The notes: generated by a model not told the origin, from the letters alone. Numbered from the stretch's first letter, positions 41,058 to 49,954 are shown. The stretch: DNA of 64,000 nucleotides from Corynebacterium hansenii (GCF_030408795.1 NZ_CP047211.1:1612001-1676000); one strand, 5' to 3'. Numbers and translations: made by a program.

Positions 41058-42155
41058 ATGAGGGAACCCACCGGCCACGCATCCACGCACCTGGACCTCG
41101 AGATCGCGCAAATCGACGCGTTCACCGACACCGTCTTCGGCGGCAATCCGGCGGCGGTCGTCCACCTGTCGGAATGGCCGTCCGACGAAACGCTGCAGGC
41201 CATCGCCGCGGAGAACAACCTTTCGGAGACCGCTTTTCTCGTCGGCCGCATCCCTGACGACGCCCCCGCCGCGCCGTCGAACTCCCCGGCCCACCACTTG
41301 CGCTGGTTCACCCCGACCGTCGAGATCGAACTCTGCGGCCACGCCACCCTCGCCGCCGCCGCGCATCTCTTCGCCGCGCTGGACGCCGGCTGCGGAGGCT
41401 TCGGCGCCTGCGACGGAGACGATTCGCTTGACGACGGTCCCTCCGCCTCGCCCGACCGCCTGGACTTCTGGACAATGTCCGGGTGGCTCAGCGTGACGCG
41501 CACGCGGGGCGAATGCGGCGACGGAGCCACCGGACGCGCCGCGGCCCCCGACTTGTTCACTCTGGACTTCCCCGCCGATCCGCCCTCTCCCCTCGACGCC
41601 GACTCCCCCGCATTGTCCGCCGAAGCCAAGACCGACATCGAGATGAGCGCCGGCGGAAAGGTCAGCCCGATGACCGCCGACCCCGTCGTCATGGCGGGCC
41701 GCCTGCGCACGACCATCGCCGACGCGCTGGGCATCGACGCGGCATCGATCACGGACATCCTGTCGGGGCGGACGATGCTCCTGGTGGTCGTCGACTCCCC
41801 CGAGCTGATCCGGCCGCTCTCCCCCGACTTCCCCGCCGTCGCGCGCATCGCGCGACACGGGATCATCGTCACCGCCGACACCACCGGCGTCACCGACGGC
41901 GATGACGCCGGCCACGACATCGTCTCCCGCTACTTCGCGCCCGGCATCGGCATCGACGAGGACCCCGTCACCGGCGCCGCGCACTGCGTGCTCGGCCCCT
42001 TCTGGTTCACCGAACTCGGCCGCGACCGCCTCACCGCGCACCAGGCATCCGCGCGCGGCGGACTGCTGCACCTCGAAGCGGCCGACGAACGCATCAAAAT
42101 CTCGGGCAATGCCGTGCGGTACATGTCGGGCACGATCCGGATACCCGCACGGTAA
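41058..42155 (+). CDS. PhzF-family isomerase-like protein
   Basis: A 365-aa protein of the PhzF/diaminopimelate-epimerase fold. QIDAFTDTVFGGNPAAVVHL at the N-terminus, the catalytic Glu in NNLSETAFLV (about 57), the ELCGHATLAAAA motif, and in the second half GIGIDEDPVTGAAHCVLGPFW are all family marks. Members isomerise small aromatic or related metabolites; the substrate here is unknown. A 60-residue Asp/Ser-rich insertion lies near residues 110-140. Leaderless start. Hairpins at 42189-42235 end the unit. Confidence 0.87.
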   Translation: MREPTGHASTHLDLEIAQIDAFTDTVFGGNPAAVVHLSEWPSDETLQAIAAENNLSETAFLVGRIPDDAPAAPSNSPAHHLRWFTPTVEIELCGHATLAAAAHLFAALDAGCGGFGACDGDDSLDDGPSASPDRLDFWTMSGWLSVTRTRGECGDGATGRAAAPDLFTLDFPADPPSPLDADSPALSAEAKTDIEMSAGGKVSPMTADPVVMAGRLRTTIADALGIDAASITDILSGRTMLLVVVDSPELIRPLSPDFPAVARIARHGIIVTADTTGVTDGDDAGHDIVSRYFAPGIGIDEDPVTGAAHCVLGPFWFTELGRDRLTAHQASARGGLLHLEAADERIKISGNAVRYMSGTIRIPAR

Positions 42156-42188
42156 ACACAGTTAAACACGGGCCGTCGTCACGCAAAT

Positions 42189-42235
42189 GCCCTGATCGCC
42201 CAGGGCGAAACCTCTCCCCCGCGGGTGCGCGGGGG
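42189..42235 (+). terminator. Double hairpin after phzF-like gene
   Basis: Two stems in a row: GCCCTG/CAGGGC (42189-42206) and CCCCCGCG/CGCGGGGG (42216-42235). They separate phzF from the next promoter. Confidence 0.6.
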
Positions 42236-42246
42236 CCGGAGAAACC

Positions 42247-42252
42247 TATAAA
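42247..42252 (+). promoter_or_regulatory. -10 box of the CNNM operon
   Basis: TATAAA lies 8 nt before ATG 42261, giving a leaderless start for the small ORF. Confidence 0.55.
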
Positions 42253-42260
42253 ATCGCGCC

Positions 42261-42401
42261 ATGCCCCCAGAGCGATCCACAACGACGCGGGTTCCCGCGG
42301 AGTCCACCGACGACTCCGCCGCAGCCGAACCCTCCCGAAGTCCCGATTCCGCCCGAGCGGCGGAATCACCCGCCGGCGCCGCAGGGGGTGAGCGCCGATG
42401 A
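42261..42401 (+). CDS. Small leaderless ORF ahead of the CNNM genes
   Basis: A 46-aa ORF, Pro/Ser/Ala/Glu rich (MPPERSTTTRVPAES..., ending GGERR), with no recognisable domain. ATG 42261 sits 8 nt after TATAAA, so it would be translated from the 5' end of the message. Its TGA overlaps ATG 42398 of the next gene (ATGA), which suggests that translating the small ORF delivers ribosomes to the membrane protein gene. GC3 is normal. It could also be simply an N-terminal extension lost by frame, but the overlap favours a coupling leader. Confidence 0.5.
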   Translation: MPPERSTTTRVPAESTDDSAAAEPSRSPDSARAAESPAGAAGGERR

Positions 42402-43759
42402 TCTGGTCCGCGGCCATCCTGCTGGTGGTTCTCCTGCTGCTCGTCCTGGGCAACGCGCTGTTCGTCGCCGTCGAGTTCTCCTACCTGACCGTCAACCGCA
42501 ACGACGTCAGGCGACGCATCGACGACGGCGACGCGACGGCCGCGCTCATCGACAAGGCGCTGACCAAAACCTCCACGAACCTGTCCGGCGCGCAGCTCGG
42601 CATCACCCTGACCAGCCTCATCGCCGGCTTCCTCACCGCGCCGTCCGTCGGCGTGCTCTTCCGCGAGGGATTGGGGCTCACCGGCCTCGACCGTGGCGTG
42701 GTCGCGGCGATTTCCACGACGGGCGCGTTCATCCTGGTCACGTTCACGCAGATGGTGTTCGGCGAGCTGGTGCCCAAGAACTGGGCCATCGCCCAGCCGA
42801 TGCGCGTGGCCGACCTGGTGGTGCGCCCCCAGAACGTCTTCATGTTCCTGCTCGGCTGGCTGGCGCGGATGCTCAACGGCGCGGCCAACCGCGTCCTGCG
42901 CTGGCTCGGGCTGACCCCCGAAGAGGAGCTCGCGTCGGCCCGCACCGCCGAAGAGCTGCTCGCCGTCGTGTCCCGGTCCGGCGACGAAGGCACCCTCGTC
43001 AGCTCCACCGCCGAGCTGGTCGCCCGCTCCATCGAGTTCGGCGACCGCACCGCGGCGGACGTCATGACGCCCCGCCCGCGCGTGCGCTTCATCGAGGACG
43101 AAACCGTCGCCGAAGCCCTCGACGCCGTCGCCGAAACGGGCCACGCCCGCTTCCCCGTCTTCGCCGACAACGTCGACGACATCACCGGCGTCATCCACTA
43201 CAACCGGCTGCTCACCGTGCCCTTCGACCAGCGCGCGACCACTCCGGCCGCGTCCGTCGCCGAACCGGTGCACGTGGTCTCCGATTCGATGACCCTCGAC
43301 CCGCTCATGCGCGAGCTGCGCGAAACCCCGACCCAGCTCGCGGTCGTCGTCGACGAATACGGCGGCACGGCGGGCATCGTCACGCTCGAGGACCTGGTGG
43401 AGGAGATCGTCGGCGAAATCGACGACGAGCAGGACGAGGAAACCCGCGACCACCACCGCATCGACGACTCCACCCTGCTCGTCTCCGGCCTCATCCGCCC
43501 CGACGAACTCGGCGACCTGGTGGACCTGGACATGCCCGAGGGCGACGAATCCGACACCATCGGCGGGCTGATCACCGAAAAGCTCGACCGCATGCCGCAC
43601 GTCGGCGACGTCGTCCGCCTCGACGCGCTGGACCACGCCCACCGCGACGAAGACGACCTGCCCACCACCGCGCAGGTGGAGCTCCGCGTGCAGAAGATGG
43701 CCCGCCGCCGCATCGGCCGGGTCCGCGTCACCGTGACCCGGGAGGAGGACGCCACATGA
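42398..43759 (+). CDS. CNNM/CBS-pair protein (CorC/HlyC family), first copy
   Basis: A 453-aa membrane protein. The CNNM (DUF21) domain with four helices spans residues about 1-180 (start MIWSAAILLVVLLLLVLGNALFVAVEFSYL; FGELVPKNWAIAQP). Two CBS motifs follow at about 205-265 and 275-330 (VVVDEYGGTAGIVTLEDLVEEIVGEI), then a CorC/HlyC C-terminal domain to residue about 440. Bacterial members transport or sense divalent cations such as Mg2+; the hemolysin name is historical. It overlaps the small ORF upstream and the second CNNM gene downstream by ATGA. Confidence 0.88.
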   Translation: MIWSAAILLVVLLLLVLGNALFVAVEFSYLTVNRNDVRRRIDDGDATAALIDKALTKTSTNLSGAQLGITLTSLIAGFLTAPSVGVLFREGLGLTGLDRGVVAAISTTGAFILVTFTQMVFGELVPKNWAIAQPMRVADLVVRPQNVFMFLLGWLARMLNGAANRVLRWLGLTPEEELASARTAEELLAVVSRSGDEGTLVSSTAELVARSIEFGDRTAADVMTPRPRVRFIEDETVAEALDAVAETGHARFPVFADNVDDITGVIHYNRLLTVPFDQRATTPAASVAEPVHVVSDSMTLDPLMRELRETPTQLAVVVDEYGGTAGIVTLEDLVEEIVGEIDDEQDEETRDHHRIDDSTLLVSGLIRPDELGDLVDLDMPEGDESDTIGGLITEKLDRMPHVGDVVRLDALDHAHRDEDDLPTTAQVELRVQKMARRRIGRVRVTVTREEDAT

Positions 43760-44850
43760 CCACCGCAACGGCAATCATCGTGCTCGTGGCCATGCTGGCC
43801 CTCAACGCGTTCTTCGTCGCCGCGGAGTTCGCCATGGTCTCCGCCCGCCGCGATCAGGTCGAGCCGATGGCCCTGGCCGGCCGCCCCGGCGCGAAGCACG
43901 CGCTGCGCGGCATCGAGGACGTGTCGGTGCAGCTCGCCGCCACGCAGCTGGGCATCACCGCATGTTCGCTGATCATCGGCGCGGTCGGCGAACCCGCCAT
44001 CGCCTCGCTGTTCGAGGGGCCCTTCCGCTCCTGGGGCCTGCCCGAGGGCCTGGCGCACCCGGTGGCGCTGGTCATCGCGCTGCTGATCGTGACCTTCCTG
44101 CACATGGTGCTCGGCGAGATGGTGCCCAAGAACATAGCCATCGCCAAGCCCCCGACCACCGCGGCGATGATCGCGGTGCCGTTGCGCATCTTCGTGGTGG
44201 TCATGCGGCCGTTCATCTCGCTGATGAACGCCAGCGCCAACTTCCTGGTGCGCACGCTGTTCAAGGCCACGCCGAAGGACGAGGTCGACTCCGCATTCAC
44301 GTCCGCGCAGGTCCAGGACTTCGTCGCGGAATCGGGCCGGCAGGGACTGCTTGACGACGATGAAATCTCCCTCCTGCAGGGAGCCCTCACGTTCGAGCGG
44401 CTCACCGCGGCCGACGTGATGCTCCCGCCGGAGACCCTGGTCACAGTCACGCGGGAGGTCACGCCGGCGGAGCTGGAGGAGCTGTGCGCCGACACCGGAT
44501 TCTCCCGGTACCCCGTGATGGAGGACGGCGCATGCGTCGGCTACGTCCACGTCAAGGATGCCATCCGCCTGCCCGCCGAGATTCGCGACGACGCCATCCC
44601 GGGCATGCTCATCCGCGATCCCTCGCGGGTGCGCTCCGACGAGAAGCTGCAGACCGTCATGCGCGCCATGCAGCGCGACCAGACGCACTTCGCGCTGGTC
44701 GAGCAGGCGGACGTCGTCGGCCCCGCCGAACCCGGCGAATCCGGGGCGACGACCATCGCCGACCTGGACCGGCGCTACGCGGGCATCATCGCCTTCGAGG
44801 ACGTCCTCGAGGAACTGGTCGGCGAGGTCCGCGAGGCCACGTCGACGTAG
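43756..44850 (+). CDS. CNNM/CBS-pair protein, second copy
   Basis: A 364-aa paralog of the preceding protein. CNNM helices span residues about 1-175 (LNAFFVAAEFAMVSARRDQ; LGEMVPKNIAIAKPP). CBS motifs lie at about 205-265 and 270-345 (GYVHVKDAIRLP; IIAFEDVLEELVGEVREA). The CorC/HlyC C-terminal domain of copy one is missing. The paired arrangement is common in actinobacteria and suggests a heteromeric cation transporter. ATG 43756 overlaps the previous stop. A strong terminator follows. Confidence 0.88.
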   Translation: MTTATAIIVLVAMLALNAFFVAAEFAMVSARRDQVEPMALAGRPGAKHALRGIEDVSVQLAATQLGITACSLIIGAVGEPAIASLFEGPFRSWGLPEGLAHPVALVIALLIVTFLHMVLGEMVPKNIAIAKPPTTAAMIAVPLRIFVVVMRPFISLMNASANFLVRTLFKATPKDEVDSAFTSAQVQDFVAESGRQGLLDDDEISLLQGALTFERLTAADVMLPPETLVTVTREVTPAELEELCADTGFSRYPVMEDGACVGYVHVKDAIRLPAEIRDDAIPGMLIRDPSRVRSDEKLQTVMRAMQRDQTHFALVEQADVVGPAEPGESGATTIADLDRRYAGIIAFEDVLEELVGEVREATST

Positions 44851-44888
44851 GCGCCGCGCTCCCCGTCCCTGCACCGGGAACGCGAAAA

Positions 44889-44920
44889 CCGGCCCGCACA
44901 TCGGATGATGTGCGGGCCGG
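44889..44920. terminator. Bidirectional terminator between CNNM and gltS
   Basis: A perfect 14-bp stem with a GGAT loop in the 121-nt gap between convergent genes. It can serve both directions; neither side has a long T tract. Confidence 0.75.
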
Positions 44921-44971
44921 CCCGTCGTAAAGCGAACCCGGGAATGTCCCGGGCAACCGCGGGAAAACCGC

Positions 44972-46453
44972 CTACACCGGTTCGGCTTCCCCGCCGCCGG
45001 CCGCTTCCTTCTGTTTCACCAGCTTCCGCGCGTGCGGATCATCGGTCTTCTTGCCCCAGAACAGCAGGCCCCACAGCAGCGACGCGACGAAGAGCACCGT
45101 CATGCCTATCAGCAGCGGGTACGGCCCGACCTGGAAGATCAGCGGCACCGCTATCGCGGTGATCAGGCCGCCGCCGAAGAACGGCTCGAACACCAGCTGC
45201 TTGTAGCCGAAGGCCTCGAACGCCGGGGTCTCGCCCTCCGGGTCGACGATGCGCATGAGGATCAGGCCGGTCGCGGTGACGCCCATCGACTGGCCGAAGT
45301 CGCCGATGCCGCGCTCGAGCCAGAACGACGGGATGGTGCGCGGCACCATCCACAGCAGCAGGAACACGTTGAGCACGATGCCCACCAGGCACAGCAGCAC
45401 GAACGCCACCATGTTGTCGGCGATGGCCTGCAGCGAAATGGTGGCCAGCGCGGCGACGATGAGCAGGTCCAGCGCCAGGCCCTGGATGCGCAGCATGATG
45501 CCGGAGTCGATCAGATGGCCGTAGCCGATCTTGTTCAGGCCCAGCTGCAGGAAGATGCCGCCGATCATGGCCAGCGGGAACAGCGGCACGTAGGCCAGCA
45601 GCTCCACGGTGTCGGCCCACAGCATCTGCTCGATCCACTGGAGGCCCTTAAGCAGGACCACGCCGATGAGGATGGCCACCGCCACGAACGCGACGTGCAG
45701 CGACAGCGGCTCGATCGACGACGGGCGCGACGTCAGCGTGCCGGCGGTGTACTGCTCGTCCCGGCGGAACAGGCCGCGCTGCTCGGCGATGGAACGGTTC
45801 TTGACCTCGGTGACGACCTCCGTGCGGCCGGTGCGGATGGCCCAGTTGATCACGCCGACGCCGATGACGATGCCGCCGACGAGGCCGACCGTGGCGATGG
45901 CGACGGCCAGGTCGCCGCCCTGCGCCCAGCCCAGCTCCTCGAAGACGGGGATCATGCCGGCGGCGGTGCCGTGGCCGCCCTCGAAGCCGATCTCGATGAG
46001 CGCGCCGGCCATCGGCGTCATGCCGAACAGCGGCGCCAGAACGGCGACGGCGAGCAGCAGGCCGACCACGTACTGGCCGGAGGCGAACGCCACGCCGACG
46101 GCCAGCTGGGGCCCGGCGAGGTTGTACACGGACTTCGGCCCGGGCAGCTTCTGGCCCAGGAACAGGGTCGCGAAGACCACCGAGATCAGCAGACCCGGCA
46201 GCGTCTTCCACACCTTCAGCACTTCTTCGCCGAAGAGGCCGCCGGATTCCAGGAACTCGCCGACGCCGCCGCCGATGGTTCCGCCCAGCAACCCGAGGAC
46301 TTCGGGGCCCAGCAACAGGGCGACGAAACCGCCCATGATCGAGGCGGGCAGGAACAGCTTCTGCGTCACCTTCATCTGGATCCGCATGACCTTGCCGACG
46401 AACAGCATCAGCGCCAGCAGCAACAGCGCGAATCCAACCATGTTCGGGGACAT
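44972..46453 (-). CDS. gltS: Sodium/glutamate symporter GltS
   Basis: A 493-aa transporter of the ESS family with about 12 membrane segments. It starts SPNMVGFALLLLALMLFVGKVMR; GGHGTAAGMIPVFEELGW is the conserved pore loop and IEPLSLHVAFVAVAILIG begins the second half. A hydrophilic loop around residues 215-245 separates the two halves, as in the family. ATG 46453 has AAGGAGG at 6-nt spacing; the in-frame GTG 46459 lies on that site, so ATG is chosen. It probably takes up glutamate with Na+. The C-terminal tail is charged (KKTDDPHARKLVKQKEA). Confidence 0.9.
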   Translation of the reverse strand: MSPNMVGFALLLLALMLFVGKVMRIQMKVTQKLFLPASIMGGFVALLLGPEVLGLLGGTIGGGVGEFLESGGLFGEEVLKVWKTLPGLLISVVFATLFLGQKLPGPKSVYNLAGPQLAVGVAFASGQYVVGLLLAVAVLAPLFGMTPMAGALIEIGFEGGHGTAAGMIPVFEELGWAQGGDLAVAIATVGLVGGIVIGVGVINWAIRTGRTEVVTEVKNRSIAEQRGLFRRDEQYTAGTLTSRPSSIEPLSLHVAFVAVAILIGVVLLKGLQWIEQMLWADTVELLAYVPLFPLAMIGGIFLQLGLNKIGYGHLIDSGIMLRIQGLALDLLIVAALATISLQAIADNMVAFVLLCLVGIVLNVFLLLWMVPRTIPSFWLERGIGDFGQSMGVTATGLILMRIVDPEGETPAFEAFGYKQLVFEPFFGGGLITAIAVPLIFQVGPYPLLIGMTVLFVASLLWGLLFWGKKTDDPHARKLVKQKEAAGGGEAEPV

Positions 46454-46629
46454 CCGCACCTCCTTTCGTCTCGCGCCCCCGGATCACGGGAGGCGCTCGC
46501 TCACAATGTGTCTTTCGCCATAGACCTTAACCGCTTTAAGGGCGGCCTCAGCATCGCCTGTCCCGTTTCGCGGCAGCGTTTCAGCGCGATTGCTTTGCGA
46601 CGGCCCACCCCGCCGCCGAGCGGCGGGCA

Positions 46630-46665
46630 CGAAAAACCCGCCGACCAGTGACGATGTGGTCGGCG
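46630..46665 (-). terminator. Rho-independent terminator of tpx
   Basis: An 11-bp stem (CCCGCCGACCA / TGGTCGGCGGG) with a 9-nt loop, followed on the minus strand by TTTTT. It starts 26 nt after the tpx stop. This is the clearest intrinsic terminator in the window. Confidence 0.9.
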
Positions 46666-46690
46666 GGGTGACGGTCGAGCGGGCGAGCGC

Positions 46691-47188
46691 CTACTTGAGG
46701 GCGGCGAGGGCGGCGTCGTAATCCGGCTCCTCGGTGATCTCCTCGACGAGCTGCGTGTAAACGACCGTGCCGTCGGAGTCGAGCACCACGACCGCGCGGG
46801 CGAGCAAGCCGGCCAGCGGGCCATCCTGCTGGACCAGGCCGTAGGACTCGCCGAAGCCGTGGCGGAAATCGGACGCGGCGGAGACGTTCTCGATGCCCTC
46901 GGCACCGCAGAAACGGCCCAGCGCGAACGGCAGGTCGCGCGAGACGTTGACCACGACGGTGTCGCCGAGGTCGGCGGCGAGCTCGTTGAAGCGGCGCACG
47001 GAGGCGGCGCACACGCCGGTGTCGACCGACGGGAAGATGTTGAGCACGACGCGCTTGCCGACCAGATCGGCGGAGTTGACGTCCGCGAGGTCGGTGCCCA
47101 CGACGGTGAAGGCGGGCGCCTTCTCGCCATCGGCGGGCAGATTGCCGGACAGGTGGACGGGGGTTCCCTTGAACGCGGTGTTGGCCAT
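46691..47188 (-). CDS. tpx: Thiol peroxidase
   Basis: A 165-aa atypical 2-Cys peroxiredoxin. The peroxidatic Cys is in [18 protein letters not shown] (about residue 61) and the resolving Cys in [14 protein letters not shown] (about 94), spaced as in Tpx. It reduces hydroperoxides with thioredoxin in the cytoplasm. ATG 47188 is leaderless, 6 nt after TACAAC. The gene is monocistronic. Confidence 0.94.
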   Translation of the reverse strand: MANTAFKGTPVHLSGNLPADGEKAPAFTVVGTDLADVNSADLVGKRVVLNIFPSVDTGVCAASVRRFNELAADLGDTVVVNVSRDLPFALGRFCGAEGIENVSAASDFRHGFGESYGLVQQDGPLAGLLARAVVVLDSDGTVVYTQLVEEITEEPDYDAALAALK

Positions 47189-47194
47189 GTCACC

Positions 47195-47200
47195 GTTGTA
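47195..47200 (-). promoter_or_regulatory. -10 box of tpx
   Basis: TACAAC on the minus strand, 6 nt before ATG 47188. Confidence 0.4.
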
Positions 47201-47305
47201 CCCGCGAACGCGGGAAAATGCAGGCCGCGTCACACGGGCCGGGACACGCCGGGGGCGCATGACCCCGGAACCGCATGACACGGGCCGCGTCACACCAGGG
47301 CCGCA

Positions 47306-47617
47306 TCACACCAGAGCCGCGGCCATCTCCACGAGCCACACCGTCGCCGCAGCACCGACCGCCACCGGCATCAGCGACATCCCCCGCCACGCCAGCGCCA
47401 CCGCCGCGACGATGCCGGCGACCCCCGACCACCAATGCGCCGTGGCGTGGACGACCGCCGGCAACGTCATCGCCGTGAGCACCGCATACGGCGTGAACTC
47501 CAGGAACGTGCGCAACCGCCGGTTGTGCAGCTCGCCGCGCACCAGCAGCAACGGCACGGCGCGCAACGCGTAGGTGACCGCGAACATCACCGCCACCGCC
47601 AGCCACGGGGCGATCAT
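47306..47617 (-). CDS. azlD: Branched-chain amino acid exporter, small subunit
   Basis: A 103-aa protein with three to four membrane helices (APWLAVAVMFAVTYALRAVPLLL; TFLEFTPYAVLTAMTLPAVV; GIVAAVALAWRG). It is the AzlD/BrnE partner of AzlC/BrnF, which together export isoleucine, leucine, valine and methionine. ATG 47617 has GGAGG upstream and overlaps the azlC stop (ATGA). Confidence 0.88.
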   Translation of the reverse strand: MIAPWLAVAVMFAVTYALRAVPLLLVRGELHNRRLRTFLEFTPYAVLTAMTLPAVVHATAHWWSGVAGIVAAVALAWRGMSLMPVAVGAAATVWLVEMAAALV

Positions 47618-48444
47618 CGCCGCACCTCCAACTCGGTCCGGGCGCCATCGGCTCCCCCGCCCCTCGACGCGGGCGACGGGCCGTCGGAAAGCCCCGTGCC
47701 CTGCGGGAACAACCACGCCCCAACGGCCGAAGCCACCAACGTGGCCACGATGATGCGCCACCCCGCCTGCAGATCCGCCGTCGCCGGAACGTAGTACAGC
47801 GCCGCGCTGACCGCCGCGGCGATGCCCGCCACGATCGCGATCGGCCGCGAACGCTTCAGCGCCGGGACGACCGTCGCCGTGAACATCGCGTACAGCAGCA
47901 CGCCCATCGGGCCGGCCAGCGACTCCGGCAGCACCTCGCCGGCGACCGCCCCGACGACGGTGCCGGAGGTCCAGCCGAGGATCGGCAGCGTCATCAGGCC
48001 CGCCGCGTAGCGCGCGCGGACGATGCGGTGGCCCAGCTCGACCGCGAAAATCTCGTCCGTCACGCCGTAGGCCACCACCAGGCGGCCCAAAGTCGACGTG
48101 CCGGGGGCGAGGCGCTGCGACAGCGACATGCTCATGAGCAGATAACGCAAGTTGACCAGCAGCGTCGTCAGCGCCAACTCCACCACCGTGCCGCCCGCGA
48201 CGACGGCCACGCCCGCGAACTGCCCGGACGACGACAGATTCGTCGCCGACATCAGCGCCAGGCCCAGCGTCGGGAAACCGACCGCCGCGGCCGCCAGACC
48301 GAAGGCGATGGAAACCGTGAAATACCCCAGCGCGATGGGGATTCCGTCGCGCAACCCCGCCGCGTAACCGGGGGCGGGCCGACCATCCCGGGCCCGCGCG
48401 GCGCCGCCGGAGTCCCCCACAACCTTCTTCACGCCGGTCAGCAT
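47614..48444 (-). CDS. azlC: Branched-chain amino acid exporter, large subunit
   Basis: A 276-aa AzlC/BrnF protein with about seven membrane helices; GLRDGIPIALGYFTVSIAFGLAA, NLSSSGQFAGVAVVAGG and LRYLLMSMSLSQRL are typical. It pairs with AzlD downstream. The start is uncertain: ATG 48444 is given; GTG 48450, in frame two codons upstream, lies 6 nt after GATGAT and would be leaderless. The divergent gene encodes an Lrp-type ligand domain, echoing the lrp-brnFE arrangement of C. glutamicum. Confidence 0.88.
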   Translation of the reverse strand: MLTGVKKVVGDSGGAARARDGRPAPGYAAGLRDGIPIALGYFTVSIAFGLAAAAVGFPTLGLALMSATNLSSSGQFAGVAVVAGGTVVELALTTLLVNLRYLLMSMSLSQRLAPGTSTLGRLVVAYGVTDEIFAVELGHRIVRARYAAGLMTLPILGWTSGTVVGAVAGEVLPESLAGPMGVLLYAMFTATVVPALKRSRPIAIVAGIAAAVSAALYYVPATADLQAGWRIIVATLVASAVGAWLFPQGTGLSDGPSPASRGGGADGARTELEVRR

Positions 48445-48548
48445 AACCACCCGCGTATCATCGGCGGCGTACCGGGCCGGGAGTCTCGGCCCCGGCCGGC
48501 CGCACCGCACCCGATCACCCACCCGACACCGATCACCGAGGAGCACCC

Positions 48549-48833
48549 ATGCCGCTGACCACCGCCATCGTCCACATCGACGTCGAGGCCGACCGGATCC
48601 CCGAGGCAGCGGAGGCCATCGTCAACATCGACGGCGTCACCGAGGTGTACTCCATCACCGGCGATTGGGACCTCATCGCGATGGTGCGCGTCGCCGACCA
48701 CGAGAAGCTCGCCGAGATCATCCCCGGCGGCATTTCGAAGGTCGACGGCGTCATCCGCACCGAAACCCAACTGGCGTTCCGCGCCTACTCGCGCCACGAC
48801 CTCGAGGCCGCGTTCTCGCTCGGCCTGGATTAG
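48549..48833 (+). CDS. Stand-alone Lrp/AsnC ligand-binding domain protein
   Basis: A 94-aa protein consisting only of an RAM (Lrp C-terminal) domain: TAIVHIDVEADRIPEAAEAI, GVTEVYSITGDWDLIAMVRV and GVIRTETQLAFRAYS. No helix-turn-helix is present upstream in any frame. Such proteins bind amino acids and oligomerise but cannot bind DNA alone. It diverges from azlCD, where C. glutamicum has a complete lrp gene. GAGGAG lies 6 nt before the ATG. Confidence 0.85.
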   Translation: MPLTTAIVHIDVEADRIPEAAEAIVNIDGVTEVYSITGDWDLIAMVRVADHEKLAEIIPGGISKVDGVIRTETQLAFRAYSRHDLEAAFSLGLD

Positions 48834-48876
48834 TCGCCGGCGCGCCCTTCGCGCGCACGGAAAAACGGAGACGCTC

Positions 48877-49206
48877 ATGACATTCGCCAATGTCGGGTTG
48901 CTGGGCGCGAAGCCGGGCAAGCGCGACGAACTCATCGCGATCCTGACCAGGCCCAATCCGGAGCTGGCCGACACCGGATGCCTCCTTTACGAGGTCGGTC
49001 CCTCCCAAGACGATCCCGGCACCGTGGTCGTGTCGGAGCTGTGGGAGTCGGCGGAGGCGCATCAGGCGTCTCTTCGGCTGGAGTCCGTGCGGGCGGCGAT
49101 CGCGGAGGCGATGCCCCTGCTGTCGGGGATCATGTCCGGGCATCAGTTCCAGGTGAGCGGGTCGCCGTTGCGCAACGCCGACACGAATTCGCCTGCCACT
49201 CCGTAG
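48877..49206 (+). CDS. Antibiotic biosynthesis monooxygenase-like (ABM) protein
   Basis: A 109-aa single ABM domain (VGLLGAKPGKRDELIAIL; CLLYEVGPSQDDPGTVVVSELWES; HQFQVSGSPL). ABM proteins form dimeric alpha-beta barrels that act as cofactorless monooxygenases or heme-degrading enzymes; which one applies here is open. The start follows ACGGAGA, 43 nt after the RAM gene, so the two may be cotranscribed. The last codons (NSPATP stop) have a degenerate echo at 49947-49970 in the duplicated region. Confidence 0.75.
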   Translation: MTFANVGLLGAKPGKRDELIAILTRPNPELADTGCLLYEVGPSQDDPGTVVVSELWESAEAHQASLRLESVRAAIAEAMPLLSGIMSGHQFQVSGSPLRNADTNSPATP

Positions 49207-49212
49207 CGCGCT

Positions 49213-49316
49213 TCTTTGTCGCCACCGCCCTCTTACCGACACCGCTCTCTTACTGGCACAGCTCTCGTACCGACACCGCTCTCTTTCCACCACCGCTCTC
49301 TTTCCACCACCGCCGC
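49213..49316. repeat. Short C/T-rich tandem units
   Basis: About five imperfect units of 18-20 nt around ACACCGCTCTCTT[A/T]CC follow the ABM stop codon. Confidence 0.7.
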
Positions 49317-49322
49317 TAACGC

Positions 49323-49860
49323 GCCGCACGCCCCGTAGCGCCATTTGCTTTCCGACGCCGCCACCCCCGGTCCGCGAAGCGCCCTGGGAGCCACTCAGGG
49401 CGCTTCTCCATCTGTGCAGGTCACGACGCCGGGAAACACGGAGAATGATGGGTTCCGCCCCACCGATTCGACCACGGCGTTTTCGCCTGCCCCGATCACG
49501 CGACGAACGGGCTGCAGTTGAAGGATTCGGGCCAGATTCCTTCAACTTCGGCGGATTCGCACGAGAAAACCGAGCACGAAAACTCCGGTGTTGAATCCAC
49601 CAGTCCAGGACACCACCGAACGTTGATGATGGGACACATGTGGCACCGCATGGACTGCGCGACGCACTCCGTCCGGGCCACGCACTGGGGTTGCACGGAC
49701 GGGAGTAGACCGCTCCGGCGGGTGTTAATGGTGGGGCTCATGTGGCACTGCATGGACCGTGCGAGCAGACCAACGACTCAAGGGCCGGCCACTCAGTTCA
49801 GTGGGTCGGCGACGCCCGCCATACCCCGGCCAGCCCCGCACTCCACCGAAGGACAATCCC
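49323..49860. repeat. Long direct repeat, copy A
   Basis: Matches copy B at 49955-50492 with a constant offset of 632 nt, checked at several anchor points: GTAGCGCCATTTGCTT (49335/49967), GGTGTTAATGGTGGGG (49721/50353) and CGGCGACGCCCGCCAT (49807/50439). Some stretches between the anchors are divergent. Confidence 0.85.
49466..49596. repeat. Palindromic element, copy A
   Basis: A diverged copy of the element at 50098-50228. The central palindrome (49509-49554) centres on GGGCCA, and the right end is CCGGTGTTGAAT. Confidence 0.65.
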
Positions 49861-49870
49861 CCGAGGAGAG
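49793..49870 (-). pseudogene. Fragment of the flavoprotein gene 3' end
   Basis: On the minus strand the fragment reads LLGGLSFGGV, then after a one-base shift AGRGMAGVADPLN and a stop. It lines up with the last 24 codons of the flavoprotein gene (FLGGCIFSGMRAGRGMAGVAEPLD). It is part of copy A of the 632-nt-offset duplication. It has no start and is certainly not expressed as a protein of its own. Confidence 0.8.
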
Positions 49871-49954
49871 GCGCCCGGTGCGCGATCGCCTGGTGCGTCA
49901 CTCGAGGAGAGACGCCCGGTGCGCCATCACCACGGGTGCCATTGCAGTGAATTC

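Noticed and set aside
47219..47305. Short GCGTCACACCAGGGCC-like repeats between azlD and tpx
   Set aside because: Only two or three imperfect units downstream of azlD; too short to call more than low-complexity sequence.
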